Assembly (NCBI GenBank): GCA_025738555.1
Contig: JAOVFP010000017.1
Location: 1,178,001 to 1,242,000, forward strand
Source: Cyathus striatus
Taxonomy: Eukaryota > Basidiomycota > Agaricomycetes > Agaricales > Nidulariaceae
Direction of reading: 5' to 3'
Length of the DNA stretch: 64,000 bases
This document shows, piece after piece, positions 31,957 to 43,971 of this stretch. The first letter of the stretch is position 1. The number at the start of each line of letters is the position of its first letter. The notes beneath the pieces are model-generated. The model saw nothing but the letters and a program-made list of their open reading frames with translations, did not search any database and had not been told where the DNA came from. Position numbers and translations under genes: made by a program.

Positions 31957-34900
31957 TCATTCCCCAATATCTAGCATTTGAATGTGTAACTGCTCAGCAT
32001 CTCCATATTTTCCTAGGTGTAAAAAAGTGTTTGCTAAGTTATGCATGCTTGTGAGTGTATCTGGATGCTCCTTGCCAAGAATTCTTTCTCTCATATCCAG
32101 AACCTGAATCTGCAACTGCTCAGCATCTGCCCACTTTCCTAGGTCTGAGAAAGTGACTGCCAAGTTACTCATGTTTTTGAGTGTGTCTGGATGCTCCTTG
32201 CCAAGAATTCTTTCACTCATATCCAGAACCTGAATCTGCAACTGCTCAGCATCTGCCCACTTTCCTAGGTGTGAGAAAGTGATTGCCAAGTTATTCATGC
32301 TTTTGAGTGTGTCTGGATGCTCCTTGCCAAGAATTCTTTCTCTCACATCCAGCACCTGAATCCGCAACTGCTCAGCATCTGCCCACTTTCCTAGGTGTGA
32401 GAAATTGTTTGCTAAGTTATGCATGTTTGAGAGTGTGTCTGGATGCTCCTTGCCAAGAATTCTTTCTCTCATATCCAGCACCTGAATCTGCAACTGCTCA
32501 GCATCTGCCCACTTTCCTAGGTCTGAGAAAGTGCTTGCCAAGTTATTCATGCTTTTGAGTGTGTCTGGATGCTCCTTGCCAAGAATTCTTTCACTCATAT
32601 CCAGCACCTGAATCTGCAGCTGCTCAGCATCTGCCCACTTTCCTAGGTCTGAGAAAGTGATTGCCAAGTTACTCATGCTTTTGAGTGTGTCTGGATGCTC
32701 CTTGCCAAGAATTCTTTCTCTCATATCCAGCACCTGAATCTGCAACTGCTCAGCATCTGCCCACTTTCCTAGGTCTGAGAAAGTGATTGCCAAGTTACTC
32801 ATGCTTTGGAGTGTGTCTGGATGCTCCTTGCCAAGAATTCTTTCTCTCATATCCAGAACCTGAATCTGCAACTGCTCAGCATCTGCCCACTTTCCTAGGT
32901 CTGAGAAAGTGCTTGCCAAGTTACTCATGCTTTTGAGTGTGTCTGGATGCTCCTTGCCAAGAATTCTTTCACTCATATTCAGCTCCTGAATCTGCAGCTG
33001 CTCAGCATCTGCCCACTTTCCTAGGTGTGAGAAAGTGATTGCCAAGTTATTCATGCTTTTGAGTGTGTCTTGATGCTCCTTGCCAAGAATTCTTTTTCTC
33101 ATATCCAGCACCTTAATCTGCAACTGCTCAGCATCTGCCCACTTTCCTAGGTCTGAGAAAGTGATTGCCAAGTTATTCATGCTTTTGAGTGTGTCTGGAT
33201 GCTCCTTGCCAAGAATTCTTCCACTCATATCCAGAACCTGAATCTGCAACTGCTCAGCATCTGCCCACTTTCCTAGGTCTGAGAAAGTGACTGCCAAGTT
33301 ACTTATGCTTTTGAGTGTGTCTGGATGCTCCTTGCCAAGAATTCTTTCTCTCATATCCAGCACCTGAATCCGCAACTGCTCAGCATCTGCCCACTTTCCT
33401 AGGTCTGAGAAAGTGACTGCCAAGTTACTCATGCTTGTGAGTGTGTGTGGATGCTCCTTGCCAAGAATTCTTTCACTCATATCCAGCTCTTGAATCTGCA
33501 ACTGCTCAGCATCTGCCCACTTTCCTAGGTGTGAGAATGTGTTTGCCAAATTACTTATGCTTTTGAGTGTGTCTGGATGCTCCTTGCCACAAATTCTTTC
33601 TCTCATATCCAGCACCTGAATCTGCAACTGCTCAGCATCTGCCCACTTTCCTAGGTGTGAGAAAGTGTTTGCCAAGTTACTCATGCTTGTGAGTGTGTCT
33701 GGATGCTCCTTGCCAAGAATTCTTTCACTCATATCCAGCACCTGAATCCGCAACTTCTCAGCATCTGCCCACTTTCCTAGGTCTGAGAAAGTGTTTGCCA
33801 AGCCATTCATGCTTGTGAGTGTGCCTCGATGCTCCTTGCCAAGAATTCTTTCTCTCATATCTAGCACCTTAATCTGCAACTGCTCAGCATCTGCCCACTT
33901 TCCTAGGTATGAGAAAGTGTTTGCTAATTTATGCATGCTTGAGAGTGTGTCTGAATGCTCCTTGCCAAGAATTCTTTCTCTCATATCCAGCACCTGAATC
34001 TGCAACTGCTCAGCATCTGCCCACTTTCCTAGGTCTGAGAAAGTGCTTGCCAAGTTATTCATGCTTTTGAGTGTGTCTGGATGTTCCTGGCCCAGAATTC
34101 TTTCTCTCATATCCAGCACCTGAATTTGCAACTTCTCAGCTTCTGCCCATTTCCCCAGATACCAGTATGTCAATGCAAGCTCAGCAATTATTGATAGTGT
34201 TTCACTTAGTTTAAATGTCATATCTGAATCCATCTCCTTGATTGACTCCAGGTACATTTCATTCATGAATTTTAAACCACTTGATATATTTTCAACCTCT
34301 CCTACTAGTTTCTCAACATGTATCCACACAGTTTTAACTCTGTACTCTTCTTCCAAGTTATATTTTCCATTATGATTTAATAATAATGCTAAAATTCTGA
34401 ATATATCATCATAATATGTTTTTTTGCTTATTTTTTTGTCACTTTCTAAAGTTTCAAGAATATGAGGTAGTAGACTATTTATGTACATATATTCCTCTGC
34501 AGTTTTTTCTGTTGAAACTGAGCTTACTATTATTGCTTTAGCATTTAGATTCCATAACCATTTTTCATCAATAGATAATCTATCTTGACAATATGTATGC
34601 ACCAGTGGGTGTATACTATATAATGAATTTGTTCTGGTTTTCTTTATTAATGAATATGAAAGAAGAAGTTCAATACTCTCTGTAAAGGTCCAGTCATCCC
34701 ACTCTCCATATTCATTCATATTTAAACTTTTAACATCCATAGAGGGTAAATATGAAGGTATATTATTATTTTTGTACAAGTCTTTGTTCACTGAATAGTT
34801 CTTTGCAGCTCTCTTGAACATCAATTCAGATATCTTTTCATAGTGAACAAATGCACAAATGTTTAAAAGTATTGTAGCATATGTTGCTGCTGCTTTGCTG

Positions 34901-35825
34901 CCATATTTTTCTTTGTCATTTGACATATCCAATATGGTTTGAAATGAAATTTCCCAAGTCCTATAAACTGACTTGTTGTATCCTGATGCACCTTTAAATT
35001 TTTCATGATTCAAGATCTTGGGTCTATATTTATCATAGATTTTTATAAAATCACCAAAGTCACATTGAACTTGAGCTATATAAGCTCCAGCCATATCAAT
35101 GGCTAATGGTAGATTATGTAATTTCTGAACTATAGTTTTTGATTCTTCCAAGTATTGTTTTTGATTCTTGTCAGCTCCACTTGTTTTGAAAAGAAGGTCA
35201 ATGGCCACCTCTTCACTCATTTCAGATACCTCTAAAGAATTCTTATGTGTTGTAATTCTTTTTAGAGCAGGATTTCTGCTTGTAATCACAATATTCCCCA
35301 CATTTCCAGGGGGGAGAAACTTTTCAATTAGCTCAGGCAAGCCATCAGCATTGTCAAAGATCATAAGCCATTCTGATTTAATATTAGAAATCCACTTAAG
35401 CACAACAGCAGAAGAGAATGAAGATGCATAGGTTCCTGAAGTAGAAGCCATCTTATATATTTCTTTGAGACTTTGAACAATTGTATCCTCTGATGTTGCA
35501 TCAATCCAAAAGGTATAGGCATATCTATCACAATTTTTAGTCTATTATATATGGTGATGATATAAATATATATGCTCACTGGCCGTCCATCTCATCATTA
35601 AATTTCATGCAAATTTGGGTCTTTCCAATTCCACCCATTCCATACAACAGAAACATTTTTCTCTCAGAAGTATTACCAGCTCTAAAGTATTCATGAAGAT
35701 TTCCAAGGTACTTTTCTTGACCAACAAAATATTGAGAAGTTCGGGCTGCAGTAGATCGAAGTGGGGAAAGTGGTTCATCATAAGTTGGCTGATTGTAGAT
35801 CAGTTTCTGTAGAGTGGGGCAGGAT
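31957..35825 (-). CDS. NB-ARC/TPR (kinesin-light-chain-type repeats) STAND NTPase, NLR-like
   Basis: A signal-transducing ATPase of the fungal NLR-like class. Such proteins are thought to sense non-self and trigger heterokaryon incompatibility or defence. Exon 35825-35580 (acceptor TTACAG) encodes SCPTLQKLIYNQPTYDE.. FVGQEKYLGNLHEYF and the Walker A motif GMGGIGKT. A 55-bp intron (35579-35525, GTGAGC..GATAG) joins in frame to exon 35524-31957. This exon starts YAYTFWIDATSEDT and has Walker B WLMIFDNADG and NIVITSRN. The C-terminal 750 residues are 17 full and one partial 42-residue TPR units, consensus LA.TFSDLGKWADAEQLQIQVLDMRERILGKEHPDTLKSM.N, nearly identical at DNA level (126 bp). All key ATPase motifs look intact. 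Upstream exons with the N-terminal effector domain were not identified. Confidence 0.85.
31975..34180 (-). repeat. 126-bp coding tandem repeat of the TPR domain
   Basis: Seventeen-plus in-frame copies of a 126-bp unit, for example CATCTGCCCACTTTCCTAGG as a constant block. Most copies differ at only a few positions; variable codons cluster at the same places (S/R in DM(R/S)ERI, D/H in FS(D/H)LG, T/K in DTL(T/K)S). This pattern indicates recent unequal exchange or gene conversion. Confidence 0.9.
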
Positions 35826-35829
35826 CTGT

Positions 35830-38700
35830 AAGACCAAAGTTGAAATTTTCAATCAGGCATTGTGTGAACTACCTCAGTATTAATTGTCATATTATCATTC
35901 AGAACAGCTTCCTGGATTACAAAGTGATGAGCATTTGCAAACGGTCCGCTGTCTGTTCCAGATTCCATGGGTACGATTCCGTGTGAGGGGTGCATTTTGG
36001 CAGTGTGATTTGATGGGTGGTTCGGGCTGATTGATTAGAGCGTGCTTTATATACCCCAACGTGTGGTACAGCATTCGTAATCGGTCTAATTTTAGATTTT
36101 AACAGCCTTATCCTTCTGTGAAATGCGCAGACGTTCACGCATGCTATTTATTATGAGGCCCTATCAGTTAGGGTGACTGGTAGCACGTGACCGTCATGTT
36201 GTACACATGTGGTACACACTTAAAGTTCAGTCGATGTAGGTTGATGTGCATCACATTCTTATCTGCACGCTTGCCTTCCATTTGTCGACGTCGATTGAAA
36301 GCTAACTCAGCGATGTAATTTCCGAGTATATACTCTTCCCAGCCCAACACCACACTTGACGATGTACAGCTCCTAGCATTACCCCTTGCTTCGGGTCCTA
36401 ATCTATCCTTATTTTCGCCTGGAGCACTCGAATGGTGTGGGGGTACTTGCGCTGGATATTGATCACCAGTTACATTGAATTCCTACGTGCTCATCACCAA
36501 CCAGCTTTTACTCCTTGTAGTAAGGTACATGATATAGCGCGACGGGATAAGACATGTTTAACAGAGTGTTGGCGTATAGTTCACAACGGTACATGCTGTA
36601 TCTGATGTTAACTTCTCCCGCAAAGGTGAAGATTCCCCGATATCGTGTGTTGGCGAACACCATGTCGATCGCCACCCCGCCCCAATCCCACACACATACT
36701 ATTCTTCTCCCCTTCATCGTATCAACCGCCACGCGGCATCACGTGTCGTCCATACCCTACTTAAAACTCGCGAAAACGAAATACCAGGCCCAAGTTCACC
36801 CCACAGCCACAATTAACTCAAGCTACTCCGGTCGATCTTCTGAATCACGGCTGCGATTTCGGTGTTTTGTTTTCCAATGACGGCTGCTACTGTAGGATAT
36901 GTATGAACGAATCAGCGTGCACTAGCGAGAGTGAGATGGAGAGGGAGGAGATGAGTGTACAGGTAAAGTGACTTTGTTACACGAGCTAGCTATTGCCGTG
37001 AAGTGAAAGTACTCGCTGACTGCGCAATGCCTCCGAATATCGCAGTATAATAGAGTACACGACGTCCAGTCATCGTCCCAATCTGATGGATGGACAACGA
37101 ATGTCATTTACTCAGCATCTCACCACATTCGAGCACGAACCTGGACGGCAGCGAGTGGTGATGTAATGTGGTGCGATGCAGTGTAGTGTAGTAGCTGCTG
37201 ATGTACAGATACTAAAAATAGCTGACGGACGCGCATTCGGAAGGGATGATACCCTAGCTCCTCCGCAAGCTTGCGCACGAACGCGATCCAGGGTGTAACA
37301 CACTCTATCCGAAGATGCACCGTATAGATGCTTAGTTTGAGATTGGGTTTCGGCAAAGTTGGGTGATGGCCCAGTTGGAGTTGGTAGTAGACATCATCCC
37401 AATCTGATTGTTGTAAGAACTTGGAGGATGTCGATGTATCCATGCGTCAGCGACGCTCGAGCACGAATCGCAGCATGTAGTGTGATGTAGAAGTTTCCGA
37501 TGCGCAGATACTCGCAGTCAGCGATACCACAGCAGCTTCGCTGGATTGCGCTCCTGTCTCAAATGCAGTGCAGCTTGTTGGACGTAGTCCGCCCGAAGAC
37601 AGGGCAAGCGCCCAACCTAAGGACCTAGCTCCCACATGTCATCCATACGCCGACACCGATGATCGATTATCGGATCCCGAACCCCCTAGTTTGCCTTCTA
37701 TGGACATACATCCCACTGAGCGACAACTAAATCATGTCGTGCAATATGGTCGATAAAATTCAGGATTTTAGGCGGGATTGTGCAGCTAGTGATGGTCGAG
37801 AGACAACGGAGTGCACAAGGTTCCCGTAGAACGTGAGGTATCTGCATGAAGTACTGTCGGTGAGAGGGATCGTTTGCGTAGCGTGATGCAGTCTTCGTCA
37901 CAAATGATACAAACAAAGTCGAGAAATCGAACAGAAACCCTGTGAGGAGAAGATACAGGGCTAAGAAACGGGAGGAAAAGGAAGTGTAGCATTGTGCTGC
38001 TCCGTATTCGACGTGCGCGAACGGAGGGACTATCCCCACGATCAGAAGTTCTGACGCCTCAGACTGTTTGCGCAGTGAAGGCGCCTAAACAGTGCACCTG
38101 GTAAGAAAGATCAAAAGAGGAGGAAATGAGAATGGGTAACACACTACAGCAGACTCACTGGCCAACGTTTCGTAACCAGCTCATTCGCAGTATCCCATAC
38201 ATCCTCCTTCCCCTCCCCGTCCAAGAGTGACACCATAAGGAAGTACTCATGAAACATTATCGTACCCAAATGCGAGGCCTAGGGGTCCGTATACGTAGGC
38301 GTACTAGTTTTTGTCTTTGTGGAACGTTAATGTGCCACTTAATATATTGATTATTTTGGTGTGGGGGCCTGGGGAGAGTAGGGGATGTGTGTTCGAGTTC
38401 AAGTTTGGCGGAGCGCGGGGGCAATGGTACGGGTGTTTATTTGTCATTTCAATTCGAGTGCTATGACGAAGGCGCGCGCATGGAACACCTACCATACATG
38501 TGTGTTGCATGCAGTATGGGCTTTTCCCCCTAAGGTTATCCTTCAAGTGCATTCCTTTTAGATTTGTTTCAACTGCATTATAAAGCCGTTTGAGTCTGTG
38601 AGTGTTGTAGTAGCAGGTCGAAGTCAACGATGAAGAACAATCGCTCGTTGTCGTGTTCATCGATAGGCGCTCTCGAGCACGTGATCACCAGGGCACCTAG
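35830..38700. other. CpG-rich, possibly host-derived region; no confident gene
   Basis: GC and CpG content rise sharply compared with both flanks, and no transposon ends were recognised. Several frames of 60-120 codons exist, for example minus 38039-37698 and minus 37443-37120, but none shows a known domain or a convincing exon chain. The 35840-36140 part lies upstream of the NB-ARC gene and should include its missing first exon and promoter. A diverged tandem duplication of about 330 bp is visible: CCCAATCTGAT..GCTCGAGCACGAA..CAGATACT near 37075-37210 and again 37395-37515. Confidence 0.45.
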
Positions 38701-39132
38701 TTTTTTACCGAACACGCTCAAGATATATTTAATAGCTGTAAAACGCCTATTTCTAAGTCAAACTAATTGTAAATAAAGTATATATACTGGTACTGTACTA
38801 TTGTAGTCTTATTGCCACTGTGGATAAAGTTTCTGAACAAGATAAACACCCAGATGTCGAAGAATAAAAATTTAATTTCACACTCAAGTTTGAACGAGCA
38901 CGCTCATTCACACTCAAGACTCCACTTCACGCACAAGGTCTGAATATTCACGGCCACTGCAGCATCAGTATTTATTCTCATAAGAATAAACATTACATCT
39001 ATACTGTGACATACATCTGTGAGCGTGAATATAATACTTTTATGTACACTCGCTCTCAATTAGTCTTCACGATTCTTTCCTATAAATTGAGAGTGAACTT
39101 GAGTGTGATAAGCATGAGCGTGAACGTGAATA

Positions 39133-39164
39133 TTGTAGAGCAGGCGTTTTGCCTGCACTACAAA
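39133..39164. repeat. GTAGAGCA..TGCACTAC hairpin, copy 2
   Basis: TTGTAGAGCAGGC, loop GTTTT, then GCCTGCACTACAA. Nearly identical to 4219-4250 but in a different setting. Confidence 0.65.
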
Positions 39165-40668
39165 ACTGATTGTTTTACTAATTTCGCTATCATAAGCAGG
39201 CGAGCGTTATTTTCATAAATCCTAGGGCTGGCTCACGCCGGCATAGCCCACTACCTAGTACCTAAGTATTCCGTGATCATTGATCAGTGCCCAGTGCTTA
39301 GCACTTAAGTAGCTACAATTTTTTTTTAATATTGAATACAACTGTGTAGCATAAAAAGATAGAAAAAATAACCTAGTAATTTTCAAACATTTAATGGGCA
39401 TGCCTGTAGGCTGTGGTGTCGAATAGTAAGAATTTAGGTCTAGTCTGATAACCAGCTATTGAAGATTACAGCTCGGAATCAGGGAGGGGTGGCAGGAGTG
39501 CGTACTCAGTCTCAGACACTTAGAAGAAGACTTGGATATTCAGCACTCAGCAGTCGGAAGGTTTCACTGAAAAGAGCGAACCATATGTATTTACATGTTA
39601 TCTATGGTAATTATTGCATTGCACAGTGGGAAAGAATTCATTTGCTCTAGTAGGCCTTTGGTAAAGTGCAATAATCTCTCAGCACTGACTGGTTTTTGAA
39701 AACGTCGAGATGACGTGTGTTGGAATACCTGAGACAACCAAATTCAAATGTCTCAATGATCCCCGCTCGCGCCACTATGTTTTACTTGTATGTTTCCATT
39801 TTATTCTATGCCACTATGCTATTCCTTTTTTATGCTACATATTTTGTATTTAAATCTGTACACTATGTCGTTTACCATGTGCGTTTACCCCCACAATATA
39901 CGCTGTCACATGAATTTATTAGAACCTTCAATAACGTGTAAAGTTAGACGCTTACACTTGTGTTATGGTTCGTGTTCAACTATAACGCTGGTGTATTCCT
40001 GTGAATACAAAATGTTAGTCTTTTAAAAGTAGTACCTGTACGTACCTTTTAATATGACTTAAGTTCTTGAGATGTGGGTAGCAATAATACTTTGAGGAGT
40101 CAAGCATAGAGTATGATAAGATTCAGTAAGCGAGGCGACTCAATTCACCAGAGACCGCTAAAGGGAAGACCACGTGATCTTCGCTTTCAGTAGGCATTAG
40201 AGCAAGTCAGTAACATCCTATAGCGGTATTTAAAGATTAAACAGAACAAATCTGTGTTTAATCATTACTTTAGGTTTATTTTAGTAGTCTCGATACAAGA
40301 GTCTCAGTTAGAAGTTGGTAAAAGATGATATTCACAGTAAGTAGGTATAGTACTTATACTTGATGCTAAGATAGCCTTGTGTACTCATAAGGATGTCTAG
40401 AATATTCTACAATCATCACCTAACTTCTATACATTACACCAATATATGACAGTGCTCTGGTAATATGTTTAGAAAGGTAGGCATAATGCGGCTTGATAAT
40501 AGAGTATCAAGCCTAGTGGTGAGAAATACGAAGGCATATTAGTAAGGAAATTTCATAACCCATAACAACTTGGATGCTACATCATTCAGCAAACAGCTGT
40601 AAACTCAACTGCACAGCATAAAATTCCCCGCATAACCGCAAGAATCTGGTGCACCCTATAACCCTACT

Positions 40669-40686
40669 ACTACCTTAAAAGGTAGT
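40669..40686. repeat. Short hairpin related to 2080-2103
   Basis: ACTACCTT, loop AA, then AAGGTAGT, followed by GGGAATTA as in the 2080 copy. This copy has an 8-bp exact stem. Confidence 0.5.
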
Positions 40687-41474
40687 GGGAATTACGTAAT
40701 CAGCTGATGCGTGCGTCGACGCATTTGTTCGTGTTCGCGCGTGCGCGCTCTCTCTCTCTCTCTCACTTTCCCTCCAACACCGATACTCCTGCATCGTCCT
40801 CAACGCCGCTATTACACAGCAGGACTCAAGATCGTCGGTATCCCGTGCTACCTAGTCCCGCTGAATGCCGCAAAATAGTTTACTGAAGGCCGTCATCACC
40901 CTATGTATTCCTCCTCCAGATTTTACTTTACAATTTTCTTTCAATTCATTGGTATGCTTTATGTTTCAACTTATCCTTTTTCATTCCGTAATCTACGATC
41001 TCAACATATTTAATTTCCGTTTTACAAGTTATTTCTTGTTAAGTATTTTCTTTATCCTAATTTTCTTTAAAAATCATGTATCTACTTCCTCTCAATGGAA
41101 TAAAAATTGGTCCCCCTTTCTCGACACATTTGAACATCCAAGGTCAAACGGATGTTCACCGACTCGCTAAATTATTTCTTTGTTGAGGCATCAACACACT
41201 CTTCTACCTCTACAATATTTATATTATGTTTATATTCAATCACGCTCACGCTCAACCCTATTTAAATGGAGCGCAAGTGTGAATATTATATCTGTGCGTG
41301 AACACGAATAGTAACTATCACTTATGCGCACGCTCAAATAATTTAACTTGAGCGTGGACTTCAATATAATATTTACGCGCTTCTAAGCTAGACCATAAGA
41401 TCATGCAGTAGTAAAGTATATATTTAGGATACTGGTATATTTATGATAATATATTGCATCATGCTCACTAACAT

Positions 41475-43313
41475 TGGGGATGCCCAATGCCTATATGTCA
41501 CGTGGCCCACAAATGTCACGGTGCGTCACAATGCTGTCACAAAACCTGAAGTCGGCCTGTTATACCTCAATCTTTCATCAAATTGACACAGATTTTTTAC
41601 CATCATGTAGCTAAGAGCATGTAGAATACATATAAATGCACATATAAACTATAAATCAACTATATAAAGTGCAAAGCATGGAATGTATGAAGTTCATATT
41701 TGCACATGTTTGCTTTGGTCATAGGGCAGCACTAAATTATATAGAACAAAGCAATCACTGCACAGATCAATGTGATATATAGAGAAAATGTGTACTAATT
41801 ATCAACTACTACAATGCTCTGCATTTATGTTTTATATTTTCAAATGTACATGTGCGGAAATCATAAATTTTTGAGCAAAGTACACTATTTGCCATGAATA
41901 TATCAATTTTAATGTAAATACATCCAATTGTGCTTCATTATTCTACCTACGAGTTGTATAAATCGATCCTGAAGTATTTTGTGTGTAGATAAAATGGGGG
42001 ATGAAAGAAGACGCATTAAACAATGTTGTCGAAGTATGTAAATCAATATCTGAGCTCATGTTTGCACATGTTTGCTTTGGTCATAGGGCAACACTAAATT
42101 GTATAGAATGAAGCAACCAATAGAGCGTTTTTGCACTACTCATCGATTGCTACAATGCTCCGCATTTATATTTTTTATTTTCAAACTTACATATGCAGAA
42201 ATAATAAATTTTCGAGCTAAGTGCACAATTTTTGCTATGAATACGTCAATTTTAATGTAAATACATCCAATTGGGCTTCAGTGTTCTACATATGAGTTGA
42301 ATAAACTGATCCTGAAGCATTATGGGCATGTAAATTGAATGTAGGATGAAGGAAGAAGCATTAAACTATGTTGTCGAAGCATATAATCAATGTCTGAGCT
42401 CATGTTTGCGCATGTTTACTTTGGTCATAGGGTAGCACTAAACTGTATAGAACGAAGCAACCACTGCACGGATCGATATGGTTAATAGAGCGTTTTCACA
42501 CTACTAATCGATGGCTACAATTCTCCACATTTAGATTTTTTATTTTCAAACTTACATGTGCACAAATCATAAATTTTCGAGCTAAGTACACTGTTTCTGC
42601 CATGAATATATAGCATTTTAATGTAAATATATATTACTATGGCTCAATAATCTACTTATATACTGTAGAAATCAATGTCAAAGGATCCTAAGTGTGTTAA
42701 GCCATGTTATCGAAGCATGAAATTGTTAAGTTCTTATTTGCGCATGCTTGCTTTGGCCTTAGGGCACCTCACAGTAGGCCAGATACTAAACTGTATAGAA
42801 CACAACAACCACTGCACGGATTGATACTATATATAGAGCGTTTTTGCACTACTCATCGATGGCTACAACTCTCCGCATTTAGATTTTTTATTTATGAACC
42901 AGAATATGTAGAAGTAGCGATTTTTCTGGTCGAAATATGCCTTAAGGTGTTAAATTTAAAATTATAATCGCGGGTGTATGTTCTCCTTAATGAGTAGTAC
43001 AATTTTTCTCTATAACACAAGTCGATCCGATAACTGTGTGTTGACTTCTATTCAAAATGGTTTTCCCCTGTCAAAATTGCACAGATTATGAAATTATCTA
43101 GGTATTCTGTCGTTATATTTATGTATACTTCAAAAAAAAACATTTTATATATTGGAATAATTTATATGAACATAATACAAGTTATTTCATGATAGTAGAT
43201 TACATGTGGAAGGAGGAATGTCGAAATATATGTCTGGCTTCAAGTTTCAGGACTGTCACATGGTGTGACTATGTGTCACGGCGCGGCGCCATAACCGAGG
43301 ATTGGGCATCCCC
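41475..43313. mobile_element. Non-autonomous hAT-like element (1.84 kb) with internal tandem repeats
   Basis: The 8-bp duplication ACTAACAT lies at 41467-41474 and 43314-43321. The ends are TGGGGATGCCCAAT on the left and GGGGATGCCCAAT on the complement of the right. Subterminal GTCACG/TGTCAC words cluster at both ends (41495-41545, 43250-43285). The interior holds about four diverged copies of a 355-bp unit beginning near 41690, 42050, 42395 and 42725 (GCACATGTTTGCTTTGGTCA..GGGCA.CACTAAA.TGTATAGAA). No transposase. Confidence 0.8.
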
Positions 43314-43321
43314 ACTAACAT

Positions 43322-43971
43322 ATTATTCACGCACAGGGTCGGATTTCCACGCCCCCATTAAACCGAGCTCTATATCAGTGCTCCTTTACAGCTAATTATA
43401 ACGAAAGTAAGTAAAACTAAATGGAGAAGTGGAAGAAGTTCTGCAAGTACAATAGCATTTCATATATTGCTTTGCGTAGAGAGAACTGTACAGAACATTA
43501 AGTAACTGAGCTACAATGTAATTAAAATTAGAATTGTAGTTGGATTGGAATGACATTCAGATCACATTGCGATATTTACTGAAAAGAAAGTAAACTGAGA
43601 GATATTTATGTACCTATTACAAATCTCAGTGGTGCGTGTTGCAACACTGCTCATATTGTTGCACATATATCCATAGACTCAAATAGGTCATAACAAGTGA
43701 GCAAATGCACGATATTTTATGTGTATGCTCGCTTCATTGAAACGTGGGAATTTCATCTGTATCGAGAGAAGATTAGATTGAAGTTCAATTTACATGGTAT
43801 ATACGAGCTTCAATGGTCTTATACAATGTAGTTATGAGAAATTTACGTGAATAGTATGTAATGACATCGAAAAAGTATAGAGAAGATGGAATTTTGAAGT
43901 TATAGTCTGGATACGGCACTTTGTAGATACGGCACAATCAATTTACGGCGACGGCAACCGATTTATATGTA
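43322..43971. other. AT-rich spacer with TACGGC words at its right end
   Basis: No coding frame. From 43910 on, ATACGGCAC, TTTACGGCGACGGCAACCG and similar words announce the fold-back family that follows. Confidence 0.4.

Larger units (their letters stand above)
38700..41460. other. Mosaic of DNA-transposon remnants, no gene
   Basis: 38870-39130 and 41220-41390 share GCGTGAA.GTGAATAT/CACGCTCA-type words in both orientations, suggesting element ends. 40690-41215 is homologous to the inside of the 3849-5336 element: CCAACACCGATACTCCTGCA, CAGGACTCAAGATCGTCGGT, TTTCTTTCAATTCATTGGTA, CCCTTTCTCGACAC. Hairpins lie at 39133-39164 and 40669-40686. Open frames are short and AT-rich. Confidence 0.5.

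Noticed and set aside
37698..38039. 113-codon minus-strand frame as a host gene
   Set aside because: No domain, no supporting exon chain and no promoter signal that I could identify.
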